Shown here in pieces: positions 36,590-45,796 of a stretch of DNA of 64,000 nucleotides. The stretch is taken from contig LAZY01000036.1 of assembly GCA_001013295.1 (NCBI GenBank), forward strand, positions 103,038-167,037, read 5' to 3'. A program made the translations under genes and the position numbers. This DNA is from Chryseobacterium indologenes. GTDB lineage: Bacteria; Bacteroidota; Bacteroidia; Flavobacteriales; Weeksellaceae. The notes under the pieces are model-generated. The model saw only the letters and a list, made by a program, of their open reading frames with translations. It was not told the origin of the DNA and did no database searches. Each line of letters begins with the position of its first letter. The first letter of the stretch is position 1.

Positions 36590-37222
36590 ATGGCTAATTT
36601 ATTTCAGACGCTTACCAACACTGTAAAGCATTGGTACATTCCTTTGATTTTCGGAATTCTTTTTCTGATTTGTGGTTTTTACGTATTCAGCGTACCTCTT
36701 GCTACGTATGTGACGCTTTCTATTTTCTTTAGCGTTTCCTTTTTATTCTCCGGAATTACTGAAATATTCTTTTCCCTGCAAAACAGCAAATCATTACAGG
36801 GCTGGGGCTGGTTCCTTGTCAGTGGACTATTGACGACGGCAATCGGGGGTTATCTTATTGCCAATCCTCAGATTTCAATGACCGTACTTCCTTTTGTGAT
36901 CGGATTTACGTTGTTATTCCGTTCCTTTCAGCTGCTGGGTTTTGCCTTTGATCTGAAAAGTATGAAAATAATGAGCTGGGGAAATGTTGCTCTTGCCAGT
37001 GTAGGAGGGATCATTTTTTCTTTATTACTCATTTTCAACCCGATATTTACCGGTATTTCTTTAGTAACTCTGACTGGAGTTTCCTTTATCTTTATGGGAA
37101 TTGCTTCCATCATGCTGGCACTGGATCTGAGAAAAGTGAAAAAGATTCCCGGAAAAGTAAGCCAGGAACTGAGAGACAGAATCAAATCGATTCAGGACGA
37201 AATTGATGATCTTAAGAAATAA
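36590..37222 (+). CDS. HdeD-family (DUF308) membrane protein
   Basis: A 210-residue inner-membrane protein with about six membrane segments in three similar pairs, typical of DUF308/HdeD (WYIPLIFGILFLICGFYVF, GWGWFLVSGLLTTAIGGYLIANP, WGNVALASVGGIIFSLLLIFNP). HdeD of E. coli is linked to acid resistance; the mechanism is unknown. The tail SQELRDRIKSIQDEIDDLKK is probably a short cytoplasmic coiled coil. It stands alone between the agmatine deiminase-family gene and a small secreted protein gene. Confidence 0.85.
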   Translation: MANLFQTLTNTVKHWYIPLIFGILFLICGFYVFSVPLATYVTLSIFFSVSFLFSGITEIFFSLQNSKSLQGWGWFLVSGLLTTAIGGYLIANPQISMTVLPFVIGFTLLFRSFQLLGFAFDLKSMKIMSWGNVALASVGGIIFSLLLIFNPIFTGISLVTLTGVSFIFMGIASIMLALDLRKVKKIPGKVSQELRDRIKSIQDEIDDLKK

Positions 37223-37395
37223 TGAATGTCATTTGAAAAATAAATACCCCTGATAAGTTTTACTTTTTAGGTTTTTTTTATTGAGACTTGATTAGTTTTT
37301 TTGCTAATTTAGGAGGATAGATAAAAGACATTCATTATCAGAAAGAAAGGAGTGTGATTTACCCATATTTTAACCCATTTATACATCTTATAATC

Positions 37396-37848
37396 ATGAA
37401 AAAAATAATACTCATCATCTGCGTTGTTTCGTCAACGGCTGCATTTTCACAGAATACAAAAGGAAAACCAGATCCAAAACTGGTCAATAAATATGAATCA
37501 AAACAGCCACAGGATTTTTCAGTACCTCCGCCACCGGTAAATCCTTTCCCTGCCCAGTTTCCTGATGGTAATAAGGCTTTTGTAAAAAAAGTGGAAACCA
37601 ATTTGAATAAAACTGCATTGGCCTCCCTTCCCAAGAACCTGAATACGGAAATTATAGTAAAGATTGATGACGAAGGAAATGTAATCAATATCTCTACTTA
37701 TGGAAAAAGCGGACCATTCAATGATGAGGTAAAAGCGGCAGCTGTAAAATCAACCGATAAAATAAAATGGGTGGCAGGAAAAAATAACCGTGGCGAAAAG
37801 GTAGTGGATATTGTGAGACTCCCGTTTCGTATAAAAAATGATAAGTGA
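37396..37848 (+). CDS. Secreted protein with a TonB C-terminal-like domain
   Basis: A 150-residue exported protein. The start is set at ATG 37396, where a signal peptide begins (MKKIILIICVVSSTAAFSQ); an in-frame ATG at 37354 would add residues that spoil it. A Pro-rich linker (FSVPPPPVNPFPAQFPDG) precedes a TonB_C-like domain of about 80 residues: NTEIIVKIDDEGNVINISTYGKSGPFNDEVKAAAVKS...RLPFRIK. The pattern of a strand, a G-N turn and a helix with xxAxxAxxS is that of the domain by which TonB touches receptors. No membrane anchor is seen, so it is not a classical TonB. Its role is unknown. Confidence 0.7.
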   Translation: MKKIILIICVVSSTAAFSQNTKGKPDPKLVNKYESKQPQDFSVPPPPVNPFPAQFPDGNKAFVKKVETNLNKTALASLPKNLNTEIIVKIDDEGNVINISTYGKSGPFNDEVKAAAVKSTDKIKWVAGKNNRGEKVVDIVRLPFRIKNDK

Positions 37849-38030
37849 TATTGAATGAGACTGTTGGGTTGTATGGTTTAAAAGAGATACTCTGGTAAGT
37901 ATATTCCTTTAATGCATAAAATAAAAATCAGGAATTAAACAAACGTATTTTGATCAAAATATATCAGTAATTTTATCCCATTATCAATAGGAAACCACCA
38001 GTAGGTTTCAAAATAAAAAAATAATCGATT

Positions 38031-38423
38031 ATGGAGGGCGAAATTAGTTTAAAGAATATTTTGAAAAATTTAAATCCGGCACTTAATGAAGGGAAATATG
38101 TGTATTGTACAGTCAATGAAATCGATACAATTCCTATGTCTAAAATTTTGTTTCTGTTTAAAGAAACGGAAAGTGTAACGATGGTACTTAAAAAAGAAGA
38201 TGCGGAAGCATTAAATTTAGACTTCAGCTATGTCGCTTCATGGATCACTCTCGAGGTTCATTCTTCTCTATCAGCTGTTGGTTTGACGGCGAAGTTTTCA
38301 CAAGCCTTAAGTGATGCAGGAATTAGTTGTAATGTAGTGGCGGCCTATTTTCATGACCATATATTTGTGGATGAGAAGGATGCTGCAAAAGCTATTGAGG
38401 TATTGAATGCGCTTAAAGAATAG
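38031..38423 (+). CDS. ACT domain-containing protein
   Basis: A 130-residue cytosolic protein made of two ACT-like halves: GKYVYCTVNEIDTIPMSKILFLFKETESVTMVLKKEDAEAL and SWITLEVHSSLSAVGLTAKFSQALSDAGISCNVVAAYFHDHIFVDEKDAAKAIEVLNAL. ACT domains bind amino acids and usually serve as regulatory modules. Stand-alone proteins of this kind are widespread and uncharacterised. Its stop codon lies 26-92 nt before the left direct repeat and repeat copy A. Confidence 0.85.
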   Translation: MEGEISLKNILKNLNPALNEGKYVYCTVNEIDTIPMSKILFLFKETESVTMVLKKEDAEALNLDFSYVASWITLEVHSSLSAVGLTAKFSQALSDAGISCNVVAAYFHDHIFVDEKDAAKAIEVLNALKE

Positions 38424-38445
38424 AGGATATGATCCTATTCAAAGA

Positions 38446-38784
38446 TTTTTAGGACCATGCTCAAAAGCTGTGGTAAAGCATTTGAATATGGATTGATTAT
38501 TCTAAATTCTATAGACGCAAAGAATTAGAAATTCGAATACTTTATTTTAGGAGGCTAAGTAATTCAACTTCGTCGCTGATGAAACTTTGTGACTATGCGC
38601 TCACTTCTTCAGATCGGTTGAAAATCGCTCACTTCTTAGCTCGCTTAAAATAAAGCATACACCAACATGAAGCTTTGCGTGAAATCCTATTTCCACAACT
38701 TTTGTGACGGATTCAATATCTATCTTTTTATTTTTCAAAAAGGAACAAAAACAAAAACCACCCTTAAAAAAGAGTGGTTTGTAG
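38446..38784. repeat. Left long direct repeat of the tRNA-Gln-adjacent island
   Basis: From AGGACCATGCTCAAAAGCTG this stretch parallels 45422-45828 with roughly 85% identity over the first 245 bp. It then shares CCACAACTTTTG, GATTCA, TATC and the hairpin AAACCACCC...GAGTGGTTTGTAG. It contains element copy A and ends where the right copy enters the 3' end of tRNA-Gln; no tRNA follows here. An apparent frame at 38601-38831 lies across it and is rejected. From 38785 to 39028 I see only weak hairpins (38951-38980 and 38990-39006) that could end the minus-strand operon. Confidence 0.8.
38515..38680 (+). repeat. 165-bp structured intergenic element, copy A
   Basis: ACGCAAAG to CTTTGCGT, 166 bp. 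Internal inverted repeat: TTTATTTTAGGAGGCTAAG near the left with CTTAGCTCGCTTAAAATAAA near the right. Left stem-loop TTCGTC-GCT-GATGAA at 38569-38583. Right stem-loop at 38612-38630 (arms GATCGGTT and AATCGCTC, loop GAA), with one wobble and one mismatch. Intergenic. Confidence 0.85.
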
Positions 38785-39028
38785 TCAAAAGCGAACAAAT
38801 ATCGAAGCAAATAGTTGACTAGTTCTATCAAAGAAAGCTTACATCATAAAAATACGTTTGTAATTATGGTATTATTCTAACTGATCTGCCATTATATTCG
38901 ATCGTATTTTGAGATTTTTAAACATGTAAATTTTATAATTATTTATTTTTGTCCTAAGATCTTTATCATATTATCAGGACGAGTTATAAATTTCCGTTTG
39001 GGAAATAAGTAATAAAATTTATCATCTT

Positions 39029-39229
39029 TTAATTCATTTCTTCTGTTTGAACCTCAATATCAATTTCTTCAAAATCATCAGGAGTTTCCTGAATGGGAGT
39101 TTCCAGCTTAACGTCATTTAAATAATAGGTTAAACCAAGATATATCTCTTCACTAAATAGCATTCCATCTATTTTTCTTCTAAATACTTTACCTGCTTCA
39201 GCGGTAATTCTGTTACCTTCTATATTCAT
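39029..39229 (-). CDS. Small protein downstream of the CotH/LRR protein, unknown function
   Basis: A 66-residue protein, MNIEGNRITAEAGKVFRRKIDGMLFSEEIYLGLTYYLNDVKLETPIQETPDDFEEIDIEVQTEEMN in outline (start MNIEGNRI, acidic C-terminus). The ATG at 39229 is preferred because it follows the upstream stop codon after 2 nt; an upstream in-frame start would overlap the large gene. No signal peptide or membrane segment. I do not recognise a family. Its tight position as the last gene of a three-gene tail-like module suggests it works with the 1614-aa protein. Confidence 0.65.
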   Translation of the reverse strand: MNIEGNRITAEAGKVFRRKIDGMLFSEEIYLGLTYYLNDVKLETPIQETPDDFEEIDIEVQTEEMN

Positions 39230-39231
39230 TT

Positions 39232-42200
39232 TTATTCGATTGGGAAAATTCGTGCAGCATGATAGCTCCAACTGGTTGCTGTCTTGTAAGCATTTAGGCT
39301 ACCTGCCGGCACATATATTTTTATTAAATCATTATTTGGATCATTACACAATGCTTTAGAAATAAGGGTTGGCGGAATTACGGCCAAAATTGTTAATTTC
39401 AAATACCTCCCATTTACATTTGAAATACCCATACCAAATGGTCTTGTTTCAATATATTCAATTGATGAAGGGAGTTTTACTTCAAAAAATGGTGTAACAA
39501 TATTGATAGGAGGCGGAATAGAATCAGCTCTTATTATCGTAAGTGCAGTCCATTCTGAAAAATCATAAGAAGTCAATTGTACATTATTTTCATCCTTCAT
39601 CGGACTATAAGGAGAGTCAAACAACAAATTAGCTTTTATCTCTTTTAAATATTTGAAAGAGATCTTATTACCATCTCCTGATTTTACATAACATCTTGGA
39701 AGAACAAAAACACCTACTATTTTAACATTTTTGAACCAACTAATATCCACACTAATATTCCCCAAGCCTCCATCTCCAATTTCTTCAAGATTTTCAAATG
39801 GATTGGTTGTATTGGCAATACTTGGTGCTAAAAAATATAATTGAAATGCATTAGCTCCTATTTTTTTTATGTTAGGCGGGAAAATAACATTCGGCCCCCA
39901 GTAAATGCCATAAAATGCTCTAAAGCCTATTTCTTCCAGGTTGGTGAAAAATCTAAATTCAGGAAAAGCCTTATCAAAATCTGCACTATAACTTGGATTA
40001 ACGGAAGCATTAAAAGTATTATCTTCAATCTTAGTCACAAGTCGAGCTTCGGAAAAACTCAGTTCATTATCACCATTTTTATCATATTTCCCTAAAATTA
40101 AAGTTTTTCTTGTTGAACTAGAAAACTGGATAAATTCAGTAACATTTTGGAATGTAAAATGAAAATCAGGCCAATTGTTCTCCATAAAAACTTTATCGTC
40201 AGCATAAATCGTTTTGAAATCCCATGTACCCTCTACCACTGAATGAGGGAGCGTATTTCCGCTATCATCTATTCCTTTCGCAGTGATAAGTTTATAAAAA
40301 GAATCACTATTATCACTGCTTCCTACAAGATTATTGACACTAATTCTACTTATTTTTGTTAAATTATTGACAATAGTCGTTACATTTATTTTTGAACAGT
40401 TTTTAATATAAAGCGTTGTAATACTGGTTGGTGTAAACAATAAATTTTTATTGGAAATAAAATTTTGATTGTCTAAAATAAGTGTATTTGCCACTGCAGG
40501 AAGTACTAATGAATTTAGTAAACCACCTTTTGGTAGTAAAACAGCTGAAACGCCTGTTCCTGCCGCATACACGTTCTTTATCGCTGTACAGCCTGATAAA
40601 TCAACAGCCTGCTTGAGATTAGGACAATTCGAAATATCTAACTCTTCCAACAACGTATTATTTCCCACAAAAAGGTTTCTCAGATTTTCATTAGAATACC
40701 CCACCACTTGACTTCCTATTCGAAGCCTCGACAAATTCATTGCTTTTGAAACATCTAAAGTACCAAGATACTTTCCTGACAAATCTCCAAGGTCTTTAAT
40801 TGCAGAGGCACCATAGATAATAGTTTCTGTGTCGTTAAAAGTAATAGCCGGAGCTTGAACTAAAGATGAGACATTTTTTCTAAGCCTCGCACGGTTGATA
40901 TAGGAACCAAACTTAATTTTAGTGTAGCCGTCTTTCTGAGCCGTTAATAAAAAATTAGCATTTGGAGGAATGGCAGGCGTACCCGAAGGGGTATAAAGTC
41001 GCATTGTGATATAATCAGATGAGAAAGTAGACGTGTCATACTTTCCGTCCATATATCTGAATCTATTTAATAACCAATAATTCCTGTGCGATTTTCTTGA
41101 ACCTTGTGCGGTGTATAAGTAACTTCCATTCCCGGCTACCACCAAAGGGTCTATATATTTATATTTCGCATCTTCATTAAAAATACTTTCCGCCCATTTG
41201 TCAGATTCTAATGTGTTGAAGTAAGTATTGCACTTATCATAAGTCAGAATTCCTGAAGTTCTCATCTTCTGATATAAAGCTGTAATTTCAGTATCAAAAG
41301 CAACTTCAACCAATTTCCAAAGTTCCGATAAGGCACCGTTCCAAACGAATCCACTTCCTACCTGGTCGTGAGCTTCTACCCAGTAATCATACACATTGTG
41401 GCCTTCGTTATTAAGACCTAAAACCGTATCATTATCATAAAAAATAAGATACCAACGTTTGTTTCCCTGCGCATCTGGATACATTGCAAACATCTGATTT
41501 TTAGCACGCTGATCGACCATTGCAAAAAACTCAGTAAATACATAATAAAACAGTAAAAACTGAATATTAAAATGATCTGGAGCCTCGGTTTTGAATTTTG
41601 CAGGATTATTTTTACAACTCACAATCCATGTATGCAAAGCTTCAAGATTCGAAGTATCTTCATTATTTTCCGGGTATCGTCCCTCAAAATCATTTTTCCA
41701 TAAATGCTTACCATTTCCGTCTACACTATGAAAATCTGTAGCAATAAATAATGTATTATCTGACGTATTGTTTAAAAATTCCCAGCATTCCTGCCCCCCT
41801 GTAAAACCTGTCGTTGCTTCATTCGACTTATCATTATTAAAATTATATTTTCCTAAGAAAATACGCTCAGAATCTGGTGTCGCTCTGTGAAATATAAGCA
41901 TTGGAAACCCGTCCATCGTAGTACGGATATTAGGATCAATTAATTGTGGTGGAACTAAATAACCCAATTGATTCAAAGAATCTTGTGCAAGCCTCGCCAA
42001 ACCAATGTTGTGAGAACCAGAAGACTCCATAAAATCGGCTTTAAAAGTAAATGTCTTTTCCGCCAATGAAGTATCACGAAGCTTGTATTTTGAAGAATTT
42101 ATTTCCCCATTTTTAAAACCTCCATTAAATTTGATTTTAAAGTTTTTTCGGGGGTAATATTGTGATGATGTACCCTGAACATCAATACTCGCATTTACAT

Positions 42201-44076
42201 AAGAAAACGATTTTGTAGGATCTTGAGCATTTTCATACTCTCCAACAATTGTTTTTTTATCGCCTTTATAAGTTGGCAGATCTCCAACGATCGTTAAACA
42301 TGGAATTGATTGTAAACATTTATCGTAGGACAAATTTCCGAATGCATCGTACAATTTATTTCTCTCGTAAATGTTGACTTTTTCAATCAGGTTATCCATA
42401 TCAGCAATAAAATTCGATAACATCTGATCGGCGTTTAGATTATTATTATAAACCCTGATATTATATAGATTAATAGTACAATCACTGCTTCCAATGGTAA
42501 TGTTTTGAGGAGCTTGTTGTAAAAAGCTGTCTAATGAATTATACTGATATAATGAAGATATAATTCCATTGATATACACAAATACCAATCTTTGATCTGC
42601 AACCTTTGTAACAACTACACTTACACGAATCCTTTCCTCTTCTTTAAAAAATATGGACGTACTGTCCTGCTCAGAACTGAACGAAAATGAATTTGAGGTA
42701 GCAACAAATCCAACATTTCCATTTTTACAAGAAAAAATAGTACTGTCACTGTTTTTTATATCTGAAGTTGAAAATTCAAATTCTAATGTTTTACCACCTG
42801 TTTTAAAATCGTTATCAAAAATCTTGAAAGGAATCTCAACCCTTGCATTTCCGCTCACTTTAAGTGCTACAGAACCCTTTGAATCCTGAATCCATCCATT
42901 GGTGCTGAAATCAAAATCTGTAAGAGTACATGACAGGTTTTTGTATTTCCACTCGTTTTTGTTAATCTCTGAATTGCTTCTGTTTCGACTGCTTAAAAAT
43001 AATTCCAGGCCTAACGTTTCGGCTTCTACCTGAATATCGAAAGCAGTTACAACTACTGAAGTATTTTTAGTGACATTACCACATTTAAAAGTCACAGTGT
43101 GCGCCCCTGAGTCCGTAAATGTATAGGTGAACTTCTGCAAACTTCTATTGACAAGTAATTCAGAAACCTTCACTCCATCAACCAAAATCTCAACATCGCT
43201 ATAATTTGACGATGGTGAATACACCAGATATTCAATCGAAGCCGGAGCATATTGATTAGCAAGAACATTATTTGCTGAAGAAACCAGAGGCGTTAAATTA
43301 CCGGCAACAACACTGATAATATCTGTAAATAAGTGATTGCTTTCAATGATCTCTCCTGACAAATCAGCGGTCATATACACCTCTAAAATATGAACTCCGT
43401 GCGACTGTGCAGGAATTTCATAAAGAAGTTCTTTGTTATTAATTGAAGTAACTACCGGCGGAAGATCTGATCCATTTAATTTGAAATGAATCGTCTTCTC
43501 GACATTTCCGGTTGGAATATATCGAAAAATGATGGGTCCCGAATTAATAGTGGTCTTGTCGTATGTAGTGCTTAAAGCAAGTGCTATTGTTTGAATATCA
43601 TATTTTAATTTCCTATTATTTCCATAGCTATCGGTGATACTAAGCGTTATTGTATTATCTCCCGCCAAAATATATGGCGTAATATCTATATCATTGGCTC
43701 CCTGATTAATGTTTTTATTAAATAGGATTGTGTTTCCTTTTAAAATACTCGCAGTTCCTCCGCCAGTCTCACTACCATCAACGCTGTCGATGGATGACCA
43801 TGAAAAAACTAATCTAACTTCATTTCCAAATGATTTTACGAACGATGCCGGTATTTCAGATTTTGCACGGAAAACAATTCCATTGCCTCCTCCGGTTCCC
43901 CCACCAGTTCCGTATTCACTTTCTGACTTTTCTCCTAAAGCTGAATATGCAATCTGTTTAATGATTTTTCCTTCTTCATTTTTAATGAAGAACATCACGG
44001 GATAAATGAAGTTATCTGCAACTTCTTTATCTGATCTTTCATAATTTGTAAAATAAATTCTTCCTGTATATCTCAT
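39232..44076 (-). CDS. Very large CotH-kinase-like / LRR modular protein, phage-tail-fibre-like
   Basis: A 1614-residue modular protein without a signal peptide. In order: an N-terminal strand-rich region (1-50); a Gly-rich linker GTGGGTGGGNG (56-66); Ig-like or bacterial surface folds to about 345; a LamG-like jelly roll (about 350-545, with VFVYINGIISSLYQY and NLYNIRVYNNNL); a CotH-kinase-like region (about 625-930: SASIDVQGTSSQYYPRKNFKIKF-like start, FFAMVDQRAKNQMFAMYPDAQGNKRW then FYDNDTVLG); leucine-rich stretches (about 1100-1240); an EF-hand-like loop KYDKNGDNELSF (1330-1341); and BspA-type LRRs ending IYVPAGSLNAYKTA. The missing export signal and the 208-aa partner 1 nt upstream fit a phage-derived tail fibre or tip better than a normal secreted adhesin. 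Confidence 0.7.
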   Translation of the reverse strand: MRYTGRIYFTNYERSDKEVADNFIYPVMFFIKNEEGKIIKQIAYSALGEKSESEYGTGGGTGGGNGIVFRAKSEIPASFVKSFGNEVRLVFSWSSIDSVDGSETGGGTASILKGNTILFNKNINQGANDIDITPYILAGDNTITLSITDSYGNNRKLKYDIQTIALALSTTYDKTTINSGPIIFRYIPTGNVEKTIHFKLNGSDLPPVVTSINNKELLYEIPAQSHGVHILEVYMTADLSGEIIESNHLFTDIISVVAGNLTPLVSSANNVLANQYAPASIEYLVYSPSSNYSDVEILVDGVKVSELLVNRSLQKFTYTFTDSGAHTVTFKCGNVTKNTSVVVTAFDIQVEAETLGLELFLSSRNRSNSEINKNEWKYKNLSCTLTDFDFSTNGWIQDSKGSVALKVSGNARVEIPFKIFDNDFKTGGKTLEFEFSTSDIKNSDSTIFSCKNGNVGFVATSNSFSFSSEQDSTSIFFKEEERIRVSVVVTKVADQRLVFVYINGIISSLYQYNSLDSFLQQAPQNITIGSSDCTINLYNIRVYNNNLNADQMLSNFIADMDNLIEKVNIYERNKLYDAFGNLSYDKCLQSIPCLTIVGDLPTYKGDKKTIVGEYENAQDPTKSFSYVNASIDVQGTSSQYYPRKNFKIKFNGGFKNGEINSSKYKLRDTSLAEKTFTFKADFMESSGSHNIGLARLAQDSLNQLGYLVPPQLIDPNIRTTMDGFPMLIFHRATPDSERIFLGKYNFNNDKSNEATTGFTGGQECWEFLNNTSDNTLFIATDFHSVDGNGKHLWKNDFEGRYPENNEDTSNLEALHTWIVSCKNNPAKFKTEAPDHFNIQFLLFYYVFTEFFAMVDQRAKNQMFAMYPDAQGNKRWYLIFYDNDTVLGLNNEGHNVYDYWVEAHDQVGSGFVWNGALSELWKLVEVAFDTEITALYQKMRTSGILTYDKCNTYFNTLESDKWAESIFNEDAKYKYIDPLVVAGNGSYLYTAQGSRKSHRNYWLLNRFRYMDGKYDTSTFSSDYITMRLYTPSGTPAIPPNANFLLTAQKDGYTKIKFGSYINRARLRKNVSSLVQAPAITFNDTETIIYGASAIKDLGDLSGKYLGTLDVSKAMNLSRLRIGSQVVGYSNENLRNLFVGNNTLLEELDISNCPNLKQAVDLSGCTAIKNVYAAGTGVSAVLLPKGGLLNSLVLPAVANTLILDNQNFISNKNLLFTPTSITTLYIKNCSKINVTTIVNNLTKISRISVNNLVGSSDNSDSFYKLITAKGIDDSGNTLPHSVVEGTWDFKTIYADDKVFMENNWPDFHFTFQNVTEFIQFSSSTRKTLILGKYDKNGDNELSFSEARLVTKIEDNTFNASVNPSYSADFDKAFPEFRFFTNLEEIGFRAFYGIYWGPNVIFPPNIKKIGANAFQLYFLAPSIANTTNPFENLEEIGDGGLGNISVDISWFKNVKIVGVFVLPRCYVKSGDGNKISFKYLKEIKANLLFDSPYSPMKDENNVQLTSYDFSEWTALTIIRADSIPPPINIVTPFFEVKLPSSIEYIETRPFGMGISNVNGRYLKLTILAVIPPTLISKALCNDPNNDLIKIYVPAGSLNAYKTATSWSYHAARIFPIE

Positions 44077-44077
44077 T

Positions 44078-44704
44078 TTAATCTTCTTGTGTTAAATCAA
44101 TAAAACCATCTGCTCCACCTCCAGGCATATTAACCTCCAGAACAGACCAAACAAAGCCGTCAAAGGAAATTATTCCGAAATTTTCAATCTTAACTCCTGA
44201 AGCATTTTCGTAAATTCCACTCCCTGCCCAAAACCATTTTGCTGATCCAGGTTTAACAATAATATGATCAGTAGGCCTTAAAATTCCTCCAAAGGAAGAA
44301 TTGGCTCCTGAACCTTTAAGCAATTCTATCTGCTCCTGAAGTATATTTACAATTTTCTCGATTTGCTTCTTTGTATAGACATTTCCGGTCTCTTCACCAT
44401 CGTCTATAGTGGCTGCTAGTTTGATCTTTAATTTTTCTTTCCATTCTTCTACATTTTTAGCAGTAAGATTGGATGCATTAAGTTTTGCGAGCACTAAATC
44501 GTGTGTGCTTTCATCTTGCAGATGATTTGTAAAAGTGGTGCTGGATACCGTTTTTTGAAAAGCTTCATTTAAACCCGTTACCTCATCCATGTTGATGTTT
44601 TCATCTAAATGACGGAATGAAGAAAAGGTCTGCTGAAACTGATGTTCTGTGGGCATATCACCCTTTTCAAACCAGCTAAATATTGTTTTTAATGGTACTT
44701 TCAT
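44078..44704 (-). CDS. Phage tail/baseplate-like protein preceding the large fibre-like protein
   Basis: A 208-residue protein, not secreted by sequence. It begins MKVPLKTIFSWFEKGDMPTEHQFQQTFSSFRHLDENI, a start I associate with proteins next to tail-fibre genes in Bacteroidetes prophages (a short basic helix, then a T/E-xxQF...SFRHxDE motif). The middle is helical (EEWKEKLKIKLAATIDDGEETGNVYTKKQIEKIVNILQEQIELLKG), likely trimeric. The C-terminal third is strand-rich (HIIVKPGSAKWFWAGSGIYENASGVKIENFGIISFDGFVWSVLEV) and Gly-rich. It starts the three-gene minus-strand operon; the 1614-aa gene begins 1 nt after its stop. No other phage genes are in the window. Confidence 0.6.
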   Translation of the reverse strand: MKVPLKTIFSWFEKGDMPTEHQFQQTFSSFRHLDENINMDEVTGLNEAFQKTVSSTTFTNHLQDESTHDLVLAKLNASNLTAKNVEEWKEKLKIKLAATIDDGEETGNVYTKKQIEKIVNILQEQIELLKGSGANSSFGGILRPTDHIIVKPGSAKWFWAGSGIYENASGVKIENFGIISFDGFVWSVLEVNMPGGGADGFIDLTQED

Positions 44705-45421
44705 TATTATTGGAAATTAGTTTTTATAAAATTGATGATTGGAGGGAAAGTCTATTCTTGATAGGCTTATTGTAGTAAAATAGAATTCTATTTCTTTTGA
44801 GTAATTATTGATTTTCGCCCTCTTTTATCGTACTATTAATGAGTGAATTATTAATAGGGTTACAACTTAGAAAACATATATTTTCGCAATGTTCTTTTGT
44901 AGTTTATTTTAAAATCAACTACATTCTTTTGCATTTTTTTATACTGTTTTCTTGGTATGTTTTTTTTGATTCCAATTGATTATTCACATTCTTTAGACTG
45001 CAAATTTCATTGTTTTTTTGTCCTTATAAAAGTTTTTTGACCCCGCTATTCTGTAATTGCAGTAACAAGTATTTTTAACCGAAATAGAACGGTGTGAATT
45101 AATAATCAATTCATCAGTATTTTGTATGAGTACCATAAATGGACTGGCGAATATTGTAATTGCAGCGATATATTTTTATTGGGAAGTGATTGGAAATAAG
45201 GAACCAGGTTTGAGTTTGATCATTTTTTTTGATAAAGCCACCTATCCTTATCTGGCTCTAAGTTTTTATAATTTAATACCTGATTGCCCTATATGGAATT
45301 CAAATCTAAAAAGATCAAATCTATTTAACGTGGAGGGAAATTCTTCCATTGATAGAAGGATTTTCAGAAGACATACTTTTTTCTATAGTTCCAAAAAATA
45401 TAGATTTCGTGAATGGTAAAA
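44705..45421. other. AT-rich gap upstream of the tail-like operon, no supported gene
   Basis: About 700 bp with long T tracts. It should hold the minus-strand promoter of the operon, though I see no perfect -7 element. One plus-strand frame (45126-45419, 97 codons, MSTINGLANIVIAAIYFYWEV...) has a hydrophobic start but no recognisable family and ends at the repeat boundary; it could be a gene fragment. Confidence 0.4.
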
Positions 45422-45487
45422 ATAGGATCATTGTCAAAAGCTGTGATAAAACAATTGAATACCGATTGATCATTCTAAATTTTATAA

Positions 45488-45652
45488 ACGCAAAGAATTA
45501 GGGATTCGAATACTTTATTTTAGGAGGCTAAATAACGCTACTTCGTCGCTGATGAAGCTTTGTGACTATGCGCTCGCTTCTTCCGATCGATTGAAAATCG
45601 ATCCATTCTTAGCTCACTTAAAATAAAACATACACAACATGAAGCTTTGCGT
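45488..45652 (+). repeat. 165-bp structured intergenic element, copy B
   Basis: ACGCAAAG to CTTTGCGT, 165 bp. Right stem-loop 45585-45603: arms GATCGATT and AATCGATC pair perfectly around GAA. Copy C has GAATCAAT/ATTGATTC at the same place, so both arms changed together. Left stem-loop CTTCGTC-GCT-GATGAAG. Outer inverted repeat TTTATTTTAGGAGGCTAA with TTAGCTCACTTAAAATAAA. Confidence 0.85.
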
Positions 45653-45796
45653 GAAAACCTATCTCCACAACTGTTGATTCTAATTGGTAAAGAACATAAT
45701 ATTTTTTCTATTCAGATGAACTCAACTTTTTGCTTGGTCCACAACTTTTGGAACTGATCCACGAATTCAGTATCTTCCTTTTGAGAATAAAAAAAC

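Noticed and set aside
38751..38784. Possible second tRNA beside the left copy of the tRNA-Gln terminator hairpin
   Set aside because: The sequence after GTTTGTAG diverges at once from the tRNA and cannot form a cloverleaf, so only the terminator was copied.
38601..38831. Minus-strand frame of 76 codons near 38.7 kb
   Set aside because: It overlaps repeat copy A and the duplicated tRNA terminator hairpin; the parallel region at 45.6-45.8 kb has no equivalent frame.
45126..45419. Plus-strand frame of 97 codons with a hydrophobic start
   Set aside because: No recognisable family, no clear promoter, and it stops at the repeat boundary. It could be a fragment, so it is mentioned in the gap entry but not called as a gene.
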